Assembly (NCBI GenBank): GCA_937897325.1
Contig: CALCOY010000059.1
Span: 1 to 46,953 of the forward strand
Direction: 5' to 3'
Source of the DNA: an uncultured Shimia sp.
Lineage (GTDB): Bacteria; Pseudomonadota; Alphaproteobacteria; Rhodobacterales; Rhodobacteraceae
Length of the DNA stretch: 46,953 nucleotides
The notes under the pieces are model-generated. The model did no database searches. It was not told the origin of the DNA and saw only the letters and a list, made by a program, of their open reading frames with translations. Made by a program: the position numbers and the translations under genes. Below, one piece after another: positions 27,693 through 35,705 of the stretch (position 1 is its first letter; each line of letters starts with the position of its first letter).

Positions 27693-28661
27693 ATGTTTAG
27701 TTTTCCCATTGCACCGAATGGCCTGAATGTCGTCTACGGATCCAGCGCAAGCGAAATCCTGAAGGGCGGCACCGGTCGTGATGCCATTTATGGCTATGGT
27801 GGGCACGACACACTCTATGGATATGGCGACAACGACAATCTCTATGGCGGAAAAGGGCACGACCGTCTTTTGGGCGGGACGGGAAATGATCGTCTCTTTG
27901 GCGAAGACGGTGCCGACCGGCTGTACGGTGAAAACGGCCATGATTTGCTGGACGGCGGGAAGGGAAACGATAGGCTTGACGGTGGTCGCGGAAATGACAC
28001 GCTCAACGGCGGCAATGGCAATGACATCCTTAAGGGCGGTGCTGGAACCGATGTCTTTGACGGTGGGGACGGTGTCGACGGCGTCGATTACTCGTATTCA
28101 TCGGGCGGCTGGTCCATCAACCTTCATCTCGGAGTCGCGCACAGCAAAAGCGGCCCGACTTCCGAAAGCCTCACCTCGATCGAAAATGTCTATGGCAGTG
28201 CCGGAAATGATCACATTCGTGGAAGTCTGGACGACAATAGGCTCTCGGGCGGTGAGGGTCGGGACTACTTGAGCGGTGGCGAGGGCGACGACTACCTGCT
28301 GGGCGGCAACGGAAACGACACGCTCAGATACGACAAGGGAAGCGATACGCTTGTCGGCGGCAACGGCGATGATGAGTTTGTCTTTGATCTGCGCAACAAT
28401 CCTTATGTGGGTGAGGATGATGCCGTTATCGTTCGCGACTACGAGGCCGGCGAGACGATCCGTCTGTCCGACATTGCGGAACCGTCGCTTTCGATAGCTG
28501 ACCTGAACACCAATCGATCTACCAGCTACAACGCCAATTGGATTGACGGTGCGGACAAGCGGTTCGACGTGGTGGATGGCGACCTGGTCTATACCGGCGC
28601 CCGAGGCACCATCATCTTTGAGGACGTCACGCGTATCGACGCCGACGACTTCATCCTCTGA
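27693..28661 (+). CDS. RTX (hemolysin-type calcium-binding repeat) exoprotein
   Basis: 322 residues, nearly all RTX. About twelve nonapeptides (such as GGTGNDRLF and GGRGNDTLN) occupy residues 18-130. A spacer with [16 protein letters not shown] follows, then about six to seven more repeats (residues 165-230) and a C-terminal module with DEFVFD and [14 protein letters not shown] typical of type I secretion signals. No enzymatic domain is visible, so it may be a calcium-dependent structural or scaffold protein. The ATG at 27693 has GGAG seven bases upstream. The serine hydrolase starts 88 bases downstream on the same strand. Confidence 0.9.
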   Translation: MFSFPIAPNGLNVVYGSSASEILKGGTGRDAIYGYGGHDTLYGYGDNDNLYGGKGHDRLLGGTGNDRLFGEDGADRLYGENGHDLLDGGKGNDRLDGGRGNDTLNGGNGNDILKGGAGTDVFDGGDGVDGVDYSYSSGGWSINLHLGVAHSKSGPTSESLTSIENVYGSAGNDHIRGSLDDNRLSGGEGRDYLSGGEGDDYLLGGNGNDTLRYDKGSDTLVGGNGDDEFVFDLRNNPYVGEDDAVIVRDYEAGETIRLSDIAEPSLSIADLNTNRSTSYNANWIDGADKRFDVVDGDLVYTGARGTIIFEDVTRIDADDFIL

Positions 28662-28670
28662 GACCAGACG

Positions 28671-28727
28671 CCGAACGGTGAGATATGACGACCGGCACTA
28701 TGCCGGGCCGCGCTACGCACCGTTCGG
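28671..28727 (+). promoter_or_regulatory. Nested inverted repeats between the RTX gene and the serine hydrolase
   Basis: A perfect ten-base inverted repeat (CCGAACGGTG at 28671-28680 with CACCGTTCGG at 28718-28727) encloses a second hairpin (CCGGC-ACTAT-GCCGG, 28692-28706). The AGGAG of the next gene follows nine bases later. It could act as an attenuator, RNA-processing site or partial terminator setting the ratio of the two products, or as a DNA operator. Confidence 0.55.
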
Positions 28728-28749
28728 TTCAAGCCTAAGGAGTTTTCCA

Positions 28750-30378
28750 ATGCTGTTCAGAGCACTCATGACAGGCGCGTTCTTCTTTACGATGATCTCA
28801 GCCGCCAGCCCCCAGAGCGTCGATCCGACGATTTTCGCACATTCCGTGAATCGACAGATGGAGGATCGGGTCAAAGGTTATGCTTTTGCCATCGCCAACA
28901 AGAACAAGGTCGTGGCCGAAGCGGCAGGTGGCTGGGCACAAGCGCCGCGCGACGGTAATCTGAGGATGTCGGCCCGCATTCCCGCTGGCTGGGGATCAAA
29001 CCAGAAGGTGCTCAGTGGTATCGCCTTGCTGGACCTTCTCGAACGCCGCAACATGCCGCTTCAACAAAGCCTCGATACGCCAATGCGGTTTTTCGTACCT
29101 GACCGCTGGATCCAGGCTTACTTCAATCAGCCTTTCCGCGAGGGACTGAGCCTTATCACGCTGCGTGATCTTCTAGATCATACATCTGCCCTGCCGCAGG
29201 AGAAGGACGGCGGGTCACACGGGACCCGCATTGCGCGCGCCCTTTTTGAAGGGAACTCGGCCATCTCGCATAGCCGAAATGAGAGGGAATACAACAACCA
29301 CAACTACACCTTGATGCTCTACATCATTCCCGCCCTTGCCAATCCTGGCGCAGTGGACCGGATTGAGCGGGAGGCCGAAGGGCTGTCGCTTCGCGACTAC
29401 AATCGCCGGGTCGCGCGGGAATATGGCCGACTTTATACGCGCTATATGCATGATATCTTTCTATCCCAGATCCCGGGGGTGAACGGGAGTTGCCAGCCCG
29501 GGAACTTCCCCGGGAACCGGTTTGCCAAGGAATACAACAGCCGAACCGACATGCGGGGCGAAACGGACAATGCGGCGCACTTTTGTCGTTCTCAGGGGTC
29601 ATGGTTCTATTCTGCCCGCGACATGGCCAACATTCATCGCACCATTGAATTCACCAATACCTTTGTGAAGCGCAGCACACGCAGGCTTTATCGTGTGAAG
29701 GCAAGTGGACCGCGGATGATCTACTGGCGCACCTACCGGCATGACGTGCTAAGTACCGAGGTCGGCCAAGGTTTTCGAGCGCATGGCGGTTTGACACGCT
29801 TTGGAACAACCAGTGTTTCGATCCGCCTGCCCTTTGGTCATGTCGGTGTTGGCATTGCGAACAGTCGCGAAATGAACGTGGATCAGTTGGCCAATGTCAT
29901 GCTGGCGGCCTTCTACGAGGCCACGCGCACAAAGTTCGAACAACAGACCAACCGGCCGGGCCAGGACATCCGAGACTTTACCCAGTTGGCGCCAGATCCG
30001 CAGATCTGCGCCGATGCTTGCGCCAATCGGGCCGACTGCCAGTCCTGGACCTACGTTCTGCCTGGCGAACAACACCCCATTGCGGCGCGGTGTTGGCTCA
30101 AATCCGCAACGCCAGCGCCGAGGGAGGCAGAGCACGCGGTTTCCGGCATAAAGGGGGCGCAGTACAACACCGATCGGCCTGGCGCCAACCTTCGGTTCCA
30201 AACGATTGGGCGAGACGATCCAGCTCTTTGCCGTCTGCTCTGCACGGCGGAGACCGACTGCAAGTCGTGGACCTTCGTTCCAAGCGGCGGACAAGGGCCA
30301 GAGCCACGCTGCTGGCTCAAGCGCGAAACGCCCGGGCCGATCAGAGCCCTTGGTCTGGTCAGCGGTATTGTTCGGTAG
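28750..30378 (+). CDS. Exported serine hydrolase (beta-lactamase-like) with two PAN domains
   Basis: 542 residues. The signal peptide is MLFRALMTGAFFFTMISAAS. The hydrolase domain (about 25-395) has SxxK S83-K86 (GWGSNQKV), Y181-N-N183 and H345-G-G (FRAHGGLTRFG). The C-terminus holds two PAN/apple-type modules (about 415-475 and 485-542), each with C-x3-C and a CWLK motif (CADACANRADCQSWTY; CRLLCTAETDCKSWTF), which usually bind proteins or carbohydrates. The ATG at 28750 has AGGAG eight bases upstream; the frame is open upstream inside the RTX gene. A cell-envelope or extracellular esterase/peptidase role is likely. The substrate is unknown. Confidence 0.87.
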   Translation: MLFRALMTGAFFFTMISAASPQSVDPTIFAHSVNRQMEDRVKGYAFAIANKNKVVAEAAGGWAQAPRDGNLRMSARIPAGWGSNQKVLSGIALLDLLERRNMPLQQSLDTPMRFFVPDRWIQAYFNQPFREGLSLITLRDLLDHTSALPQEKDGGSHGTRIARALFEGNSAISHSRNEREYNNHNYTLMLYIIPALANPGAVDRIEREAEGLSLRDYNRRVAREYGRLYTRYMHDIFLSQIPGVNGSCQPGNFPGNRFAKEYNSRTDMRGETDNAAHFCRSQGSWFYSARDMANIHRTIEFTNTFVKRSTRRLYRVKASGPRMIYWRTYRHDVLSTEVGQGFRAHGGLTRFGTTSVSIRLPFGHVGVGIANSREMNVDQLANVMLAAFYEATRTKFEQQTNRPGQDIRDFTQLAPDPQICADACANRADCQSWTYVLPGEQHPIAARCWLKSATPAPREAEHAVSGIKGAQYNTDRPGANLRFQTIGRDDPALCRLLCTAETDCKSWTFVPSGGQGPEPRCWLKRETPGPIRALGLVSGIVR

Positions 30379-30495
30379 TTCATGGGCTGCGTGATCGGGT
30401 TTGGGACGTTATCCAAGCCCGCACAACCGATTGGGCGCGAGCAGGAGAAGGAACTTAAAAACGAGCACAAGACAGACAGAGAGATCGACCGTGAC

Positions 30496-30665
30496 CTAGG
30501 CCTCAGTCACCGAAGAATCGAAAAAGCTAAGAGGTGGTGAATAGAGCGCATCCAGAACGTCTGCAAAGTTCACTTTCGGTTTGACTGCCACGCGCGGCGC
30601 CTCAAGGGTATACTCATTCAGTACTGTTGATATCTTGTAGATCCGTCCGTTGGTGGGGGTCCATT
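30496..30665 (-). pseudogene. Remnant of an IS3-family transposase
   Basis: The minus-strand reading TNGRIYKISTVLNEYTLEA followed by VAVKPKVNFADVLDAL matches the integrase core of IS3/IS407-type transposases (DGRAFRxLNxVDEYTREC...VxRKLNSADVIDAL). The first catalytic aspartate of the VDEYT motif reads N. The rest of the element is absent and no inverted repeats are visible. Confidence 0.6.
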
Positions 30666-30728
30666 GTCCGCCTTAGGTTCGTGGATGTCGTCGCCTCTCA
30701 GGGATCAGCGATTGCCGCGTGAGCTATC

Positions 30729-30932
30729 CGACGGATCATCGAACTCTATGCTGCGGAGAAGGAGGCGCGTGGCCAACCAACCGATGAACGGGTGGCACTC
30801 TGGCAGACGAAAGCTGAACCGATCTTGGACGACCTGAAAAGGTGGCTGCAAGCGCAATTGCTACGGATTCCGGGACACGTCCAATTGAGCAGTTCTTGCT
30901 CGGCTGGACGTATCACAAGTCCTAAACGCTGA
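30729..30932 (+). pseudogene. Remnant of an IS66-family transposase
   Basis: The plus-strand reading RIIELYAAEKEARGQPTDER and WQTKAEPILDDLKRWLQAQL corresponds to the region of IS66 TnpC before the C-terminal catalytic glutamate (xIxxLYxIExxxRxxxxxER...RPxLDxLxxWL). It is cut at both ends and ends at a stop codon in a scrambled tail. With the adjacent IS3 scrap it marks an old insertion hotspot between the PAN hydrolase and the metal operon. Confidence 0.65.
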
Positions 30933-31080
30933 TGACTTCGCAAGAAGCTACTAAAAAGCGTTAGGCTGTTTGCAAGTGACAACTTTCGAGCAAACGACCC
31001 GGTCCGGCTGGGTTTTCGGTTTCTGGTGCATAGAAGTGTTACTATTTAACGGCCAAGAATGAAGCGCAGGAAGAGACCCA

Positions 31081-32307
31081 ATGCCCGTATCAACCACAAT
31101 TCTAACCGGCTTTCTCGGCGCGGGCAAAACCACGTTGATGCAAAGCCTCTTGGTGCAGGCACGGGACCTGCAAAACGTGACGCTGGGCGTCATCGTCAAT
31201 GAAATGAGTACACTTGATGTGGATGGTTCCGTTCTTGACACGAGTGAGGTTATCTCGCGTAGGAGCCAGCATTTCGCGTCAATACCGGGGAAAAGCATCA
31301 GCAGCGATGAAGGGCTGCCGCTCTTCCGCGAAGCTGTGCAAAAGGTCCTCGCCGACGGGGATGTCACCCATCTGCTGATTGAGACTTCTGGAAGTACCCA
31401 TCCTTGGCCTTTGCTGGAGGCTGTTCGACAAATGCCAGAGCTGCGTCTGCACGGGTTTTTGTCAGTCGTGGACTCGGTGGTGCTGCAGCAGGACCACGAT
31501 CTTGGTCGCGCTATAAATCCGGAAGCCAGTGAAAACTTGCGGGTCGGGCGGCGGGGGGTGGCGAACTTGCTGGCTGAGCAAGTCATGTTCTCAAATCGCC
31601 TGCTGCTTAGCAAATCGGACAAGGTTTCCCGTGACGTTCTGCAGCGGGTGGCCGAAGCCGTACATCCTCTGAATCCGCGTGCGGACATAATGGCGATGCA
31701 ATGGGGCAACCTGAGCCTTGAGAAGATTCTGGCGATGCCACTTTATGACTATGAGAGGGTCAAAGCGCTTGGAAAGGAATTGATCGCATGGGAGGCGGAG
31801 AACACCTCTGCGCGCATGGCACAGCCTGAGACTTACAAGATTGGCAATCGTGTGCTGCGCGATCCGCGTCCATTTCACCCGCAGCGGCTCTATGATGTTT
31901 ATACCAAAGCACTCGGGATCGGGATTTATCGCAGCAAAGGGTTCTTCTGGCTGCCGACACGCGACGACCTGATGCTGCTATGGAACCAGACCGGCGGTAG
32001 CGTCGGGCTGGAGATAGTGAACTATTGGAAGATCAGCACGCTTGAGAATGACAGCCTGAACCTATCAGACTGGGAAAAGGAGGCGATGCGCGCCAAACTC
32101 TCAGAGGCACATCCCGATTTTGGCGATCGGCGCTGCCAGTTAACCGTGATCGGAGACGAGCGGGAGCTAAACGCCTTCGTCGATGCTTTACAATCCTGCT
32201 TTTGCACAGACGAGGAGATCGCCGCCTGGAAAGCTGGTGAGGACTTTTTCGACCCTTGGCCCAAGAGTGTTGCGACACTAAGCGCGCCAGGCAATAAAAT
32301 GAATTGA
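31081..32307 (+). CDS. COG0523 (CobW/G3E) GTPase with serine-substituted CxCC motif
   Basis: 408 residues. The P-loop is GFLGAGKTT (10-18), with a switch-like VNEMSTLDVDG, ETSGSTHP near Walker B, a guanine-specificity LSKSDK, and a CobW C-terminal domain containing FFWLPTRDD. COG0523 GTPases load or traffic metals, mainly zinc. The metal-binding CxCC expected after the switch region is replaced by S72-I-S74-S75 (GKSISSDEG), all three serines encoded AGC. It is the first gene of a unit with an ArsR repressor (31-base gap) and a metallothionein, which supports zinc or cadmium homeostasis. The ribosome site AGGAAG is just upstream of the ATG. Confidence 0.88.
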   Translation: MPVSTTILTGFLGAGKTTLMQSLLVQARDLQNVTLGVIVNEMSTLDVDGSVLDTSEVISRRSQHFASIPGKSISSDEGLPLFREAVQKVLADGDVTHLLIETSGSTHPWPLLEAVRQMPELRLHGFLSVVDSVVLQQDHDLGRAINPEASENLRVGRRGVANLLAEQVMFSNRLLLSKSDKVSRDVLQRVAEAVHPLNPRADIMAMQWGNLSLEKILAMPLYDYERVKALGKELIAWEAENTSARMAQPETYKIGNRVLRDPRPFHPQRLYDVYTKALGIGIYRSKGFFWLPTRDDLMLLWNQTGGSVGLEIVNYWKISTLENDSLNLSDWEKEAMRAKLSEAHPDFGDRRCQLTVIGDERELNAFVDALQSCFCTDEEIAAWKAGEDFFDPWPKSVATLSAPGNKMN

Positions 32308-32338
32308 CAACAATTCAATAAATGTTCAAACGTTCGTC

Positions 32339-32656
32339 ATGACCAACCAAGACCTCCATTCTGATCAAACGATTGAGCTTGCGGAAACGTTCGGGCTTTT
32401 GTCCGATCCGACCCGTTTGTCGATTGTGATCACTTGTATGGATCAAGAACGATCTGCGGGTGAGATATCGGAAAAATTGGGGTCTTCGCCATCACTCACG
32501 AGCCATCACCTTAGGCTTCTACGATCTGCGCGCATCCTAAAATCGGAACGGCGTGGAAAGCAGGTGTTCTATACGATGGCAGACGCCTGCGTGCACTCTG
32601 TGCTCAACATTATGATCGAGCACTTGTTCACGCATGATCATGAACACACCGATTAA
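32339..32656 (+). CDS. ArsR/SmtB-family metal-responsive repressor
   Basis: A 105-residue winged-helix dimer. The recognition helix reads SSPSLTSHHLRLLRSARIL and the wing RRGKQVFYTM. The C-terminal helix carries D82, C84, H86, H95, H99, H101 and H103 (DACVH ... IEHLFTHDHEH), resembling the alpha5 zinc site of SmtB/CzrA but with C84 where those have histidine. It lies between the COG0523 GTPase and the metallothionein gene, so it probably represses this unit until zinc or cadmium rises. No clear palindromic operator is visible in the 31-base AT-rich gap before it. Confidence 0.88.
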   Translation: MTNQDLHSDQTIELAETFGLLSDPTRLSIVITCMDQERSAGEISEKLGSSPSLTSHHLRLLRSARILKSERRGKQVFYTMADACVHSVLNIMIEHLFTHDHEHTD

Positions 32657-32668
32657 GAGAGATTGACC

Positions 32669-32836
32669 ATGCCAACCGTAACACAACAAAAGTGTGCCTG
32701 TAACAGCTGCTTGTGCATTGTGGACGTTAACGAAGCAATAAAGAAAGACGACCGCAACTATTGCAGCGACAATTGTGTCAACGGTCATCCAGACGGGTCC
32801 GGCTGCGGGCATTCAGGGTGCGATTGCACCAAATAG
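32669..32836 (+). CDS. smtA: SmtA-type bacterial metallothionein
   Basis: A 55-residue protein. Its nine cysteines (C9, C11, C14, C16, C32, C36, C46, C51, C53) and two histidines (H40, H48) reproduce the Cys9His2 set of Synechococcus SmtA, which binds four zinc ions, with one part forming a zinc-finger-like fold (YCSDNCVNGH). The motifs CACNSCLC and CGHSGCDC are diagnostic. It starts 12 bases after the ArsR gene and is the cargo gene of the unit, sequestering excess zinc or cadmium. Co-occurrence with a SmtB-type repressor is the classical smt arrangement. Confidence 0.93.
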   Translation: MPTVTQQKCACNSCLCIVDVNEAIKKDDRNYCSDNCVNGHPDGSGCGHSGCDCTK

Positions 32837-32853
32837 GTGGTCCGAATGAACAC

Positions 32854-32878
32854 TCCAGCGTCCCAAACAGGCGCTGGA
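32854..32878 (+). terminator. Hairpin after the metallothionein gene
   Basis: A seven-base-pair stem (TCCAGCG with CGCTGGA) around an eleven-base loop lies 17 bases past the stop. There is no T-run, so it is only a candidate terminator. Confidence 0.45.
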
Positions 32879-33198
32879 TAACTCTTGAATTCAGTCGCTG
32901 CCCCTAGCTCTTCACGTGCTTGTTTGAACCATTCCAAGGCCCGCGCGTGTTGCGCTACGCCCCAAAAGTCAATGAATTTCTGCGCATGACGATCCTTCTG
33001 ATCCGTCAGCGCTGCAAGCCGCTCGGCCGCTTACTCCTGGGTCAGCTGGATGGCTCCGCTCCAATGCGTAAGGACAGGCAAACATGGGGAGAATCATCAC
33101 CCTTCGCGTGATTTATGCTGCCGCCAATGAATACGCCTTCGGGGCGCAACAACGTTTTGGTAAAAAAACATGTCCGAAGTTACACTGCTGCGCGCTAC
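32879..33198 (-). other. Gap with decayed minus-strand coding sequence
   Basis: On the minus strand a protein-like reading can be followed from about 33050 to 32840 (AERLAALTDQKDRHAQKF, IDFWGVAQHARALEWFKQAR). It is interrupted by a stop before AERL and has no good start. I do not recognise the family. It is probably a gene remnant between the metal unit and the catabolic island. Confidence 0.45.
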
Positions 33199-34092
33199 TC
33201 AATCGATAAGGGCACAGCCGTGATCAAGCGCCGTGACACCTCGGTCGGCGACCGTAGCGCGGAATGAAACCTCAGATCCGTCGCGCCACATCTCGACGCG
33301 TATGGTTTCGCCTGGATAGACCGGCTTTGAAAAGCGCAATTTGATGGAGCGAAGGCGCTCGGGATTGTAATCACAGTAGGTCGCCAAAATTGCGCGCGTC
33401 GCAATTCCGAACGAGCAAAGCCCATGCAGAATTGGGCGTTCAAATCCTGCTGCTGCGGCGACGTCCGGATCGACATGCAGTGGGTTCGGATCTCCTGACA
33501 GCCGATAGAACAGCGCCGAGCGTGGGTCTGTATGCGTTTCGAACTTGGTCTCAGGTGCGCGAACCGGCATTTTATGGGGCGCGGGCTGCGGACCATTGTC
33601 TCCGCCGCAACCGCCATTGCCGCGTGCGAAATTGACCACTTTGACGGTGGCCAATGCTCCGAATTGGTCCGCGATATCGCGCTCCAGATAGATGAGCGCA
33701 CCTTTCGCTTCACCCTTGTCTATAATACGCGTGATCCGGGTTCTTGCGCGCACGGTTGCATCCGTGGGGAGCTGACGGTGCAAGACAACCTCTTGCTCCG
33801 CATGGAGAAATCGATGCCAGTCTATGCCAGTCGCAGGATCCCTCGCCCAAAAACCAGGGCTCGCAAGCACCGCCGCCATTGAGGGGACAACGTGCAGGGT
33901 GGGTTCTTCGAACACAAATGGAAGCTCAGCGCGATGCGTCGGATCTTCGCCGAACCCAATGCCTAGAGCATAAAGGATACAGTCTTTGGTGGAATAACTC
34001 TGCGCGACTTCGGGGAAGGCGAAGTTTTGAAGCCTGTCTCGGAAATCACTCACTTTTTCAACAATGGCCATCCAGTCTTCGCCCAAGGTCAT
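33199..34092 (-). CDS. MaoC-family double-hotdog (R)-enoyl-CoA hydratase
   Basis: 297 residues, the length of two hotdog folds, as in peroxisomal hydratase-2-like enzymes. The catalytic hydratase-2 motif is complete: YRLSGDPNPLHVDPDVA followed by GFERPILHGLC. It should hydrate a 2-enoyl-CoA to an (R)-3-hydroxyacyl-CoA. It is transcribed away from an acyl-CoA ligase, with an inverted-repeat operator between them. A paralogue lies at 40940..41794. The start at 34092 lacks a clear ribosome site; the ATG at 34071 is an alternative. Confidence 0.88.
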   Translation of the reverse strand: MTLGEDWMAIVEKVSDFRDRLQNFAFPEVAQSYSTKDCILYALGIGFGEDPTHRAELPFVFEEPTLHVVPSMAAVLASPGFWARDPATGIDWHRFLHAEQEVVLHRQLPTDATVRARTRITRIIDKGEAKGALIYLERDIADQFGALATVKVVNFARGNGGCGGDNGPQPAPHKMPVRAPETKFETHTDPRSALFYRLSGDPNPLHVDPDVAAAAGFERPILHGLCSFGIATRAILATYCDYNPERLRSIKLRFSKPVYPGETIRVEMWRDGSEVSFRATVADRGVTALDHGCALID

Positions 34093-34137
34093 TGCGCAAA
34101 ACGCGCGGTATTCTCACTCTTTCTGACAAATAGTAAA

Positions 34138-34156
34138 CTTGCAAATAGATAGCAAG
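34138..34156. promoter_or_regulatory. Operator candidate CTTGC-N9-GCAAG (MaoC/ligase promoter)
   Basis: A perfect inverted repeat, CTTGC at 34138-34142 and GCAAG at 34152-34156 with a nine-base AT-rich spacer, in the 95-base divergent gap. It is followed by CGAATTA. The same arrangement recurs at 46864-46882, including the following CGAATTA, and in weaker form at 40779 and 40887. The likely binder is the MarR regulator at 35702. Confidence 0.7.
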
Positions 34157-34187
34157 CGAATTATTAGGTGGGGGAAGGAGGATACCG

Positions 34188-35705
34188 ATGCCGCAGATCG
34201 TATTTGCAGAACAAACCTACACACTTGCCGTCGTGGCAGACGAGGCTGCCCGTGGCGCGGCTGGCCTAGCGGCACTTGGAGCGACTGGTGGGATCGTGGC
34301 TCTGCTTCTCCGGAACGATGTCGCGTTTGTAGCCGTCAGCGACGCCGTACGTCTGGCAGGTGCCGCGACACTGCCTCTCAACTGGCACCTTAAGGCACCC
34401 GATATAAGTTTTATCCTAGAGGATAGTGGGGCAGTATTCTTGATTGCTCACATGGATCTTTGGATCGCTGTTGAGAATGAGCTACCGGACGACCTCAAAA
34501 AGAAGCTCACCGTGCTTCTTCTGCCAACGCCAGATGCGATAGTGGCGGCCTATTCTGTCCCACCTGAACACATGATTTCTTGCGACAGTGGTCGGCTTTG
34601 GTCGTCGATGGTCATGGAGCAAAACCCGATCGCCGTGCCGTCAAAAAAGCGCCCATACCCGCTAATCTACACCTCCGGGACAACCGGACGCCCTAAAGGC
34701 GTTCAGAGACTGGGAACTGCGCAGCCCGCGCGAGTGGCCTACGACGCTTTTTTTGACAGTCATGCGCAAACACTGCTTGCCACGCCTCTGTATCACGCAG
34801 CGGCGCATCGATTTCTGGATGGCACACTGAAGTCAGGAGGAAGTGTCATTTTGCCGGCAAGGTTTGATGCGGAGGGCATGCTCCGAGACATTGAGACTTA
34901 CGGTGTTACAACGAGTTTCGTCGTTCCAGCGATGTTTCAGAGGCTTTTGCGGTTATCTGAAGACGTCAAGCAACGTTTCGACGTGTCGAGCCTGCGGCAC
35001 GTGGTTGTGGCGGGAGCGCCATGTGCGCCGGAATTGAAAGCGGCAATGATCGATTGGTGGGGTCCGGTGATTTACGAATACTATGGATCAACCGAATTGG
35101 GGGCCGTGACGTTTGCCTCAAGTGAAGATGCGATGGCGCGCCCAGGTACTGTGGGGCGAGCAGTGGCGACTGCGCGTGTCGCCGTCCTGGATGAAACGGG
35201 GAGTCCATGCCCACGCGGCGAGATCGGTGAGATTTACGGGCGCCGAGACGATCTACCTGATTTCACCTATCTAAACCGCGCAGAGGCGCGGGCAGAAGCA
35301 GGATCAGGTGATCTCGTGACAATGGGTGATGTCGGGTTCATCGACGCCGATGGATACCTTTTCTTAAGTGACAGAAAGACAGACATGATCATCTCGAATG
35401 GCGTGAACATCTATCCAGCTCAGATAGAAGCCGCCATCCTGGCGCATCCCGAAGTGGCCGATTGTGCGGTTTTTGGGATTCCCGATGATTTGGCAGGAGA
35501 GAGCGTCGCCGCGATTATTCAGCCGGTGGCAGGTTGCCGCCTAGATGCCCAGGAGCTTACAGCTTTTCTAAAGTCAAAGATCGCCAACTACATGGTCCCG
35601 CGCCACATCGAAGAAAGGCTTAGCTTTCCGCGTGACGAGGCGGGCAAAGTCAAGAAACGGGAATTGCGCGCGCGATACTGGGAAGATGTCAAACGCACAA
35701 TCTAG
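34188..35705 (+). CDS. Acyl-CoA synthetase (AMP-forming)
   Basis: 505 residues of the ANL superfamily. The phosphate loop is YTSGTTGRPKG (161-171), followed by YEYYGSTELG, the late loop GDVGFIDADGYLFLSDRKTDMIISNG and a catalytic lysine in AGKVKKRELR. It activates a carboxylic acid to its CoA thioester. Ribosome site GGAGGATACC. The last bases overlap the convergent MarR gene by four. Chain length and substrate cannot be read from sequence. A second ligase (44147..45670) suggests two acids or two stages of one pathway. Confidence 0.92.
   Translation: MPQIVFAEQTYTLAVVADEAARGAAGLAALGATGGIVALLLRNDVAFVAVSDAVRLAGAATLPLNWHLKAPDISFILEDSGAVFLIAHMDLWIAVENELPDDLKKKLTVLLLPTPDAIVAAYSVPPEHMISCDSGRLWSSMVMEQNPIAVPSKKRPYPLIYTSGTTGRPKGVQRLGTAQPARVAYDAFFDSHAQTLLATPLYHAAAHRFLDGTLKSGGSVILPARFDAEGMLRDIETYGVTTSFVVPAMFQRLLRLSEDVKQRFDVSSLRHVVVAGAPCAPELKAAMIDWWGPVIYEYYGSTELGAVTFASSEDAMARPGTVGRAVATARVAVLDETGSPCPRGEIGEIYGRRDDLPDFTYLNRAEARAEAGSGDLVTMGDVGFIDADGYLFLSDRKTDMIISNGVNIYPAQIEAAILAHPEVADCAVFGIPDDLAGESVAAIIQPVAGCRLDAQELTAFLKSKIANYMVPRHIEERLSFPRDEAGKVKKRELRARYWEDVKRTI

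Noticed and set aside
24240-27700. Search for a RiPP precursor peptide near the YcaO gene
   Set aside because: No short frame with a good ribosome site and a Cys/Ser/Thr-rich core was found in the flanking gaps; absence within this window only.
27740-28390. Regular short repeats that might suggest a CRISPR or tandem-repeat array
   Set aside because: The repeats are 27 bases, in frame, degenerate and encode RTX nonapeptides; there are no unique spacers.
30951-31709. 252-residue minus-strand frame across the COG0523 gene
   Set aside because: It is opposite a well-supported GTPase and is rich in Ser, Arg and Cys without domain pattern; an antisense shadow.
32308-32338. SmtB-type palindromic operator before the ArsR gene
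   Set aside because: Only imperfect direct repeats of TTCAA are present; no convincing inverted repeat could be defined.
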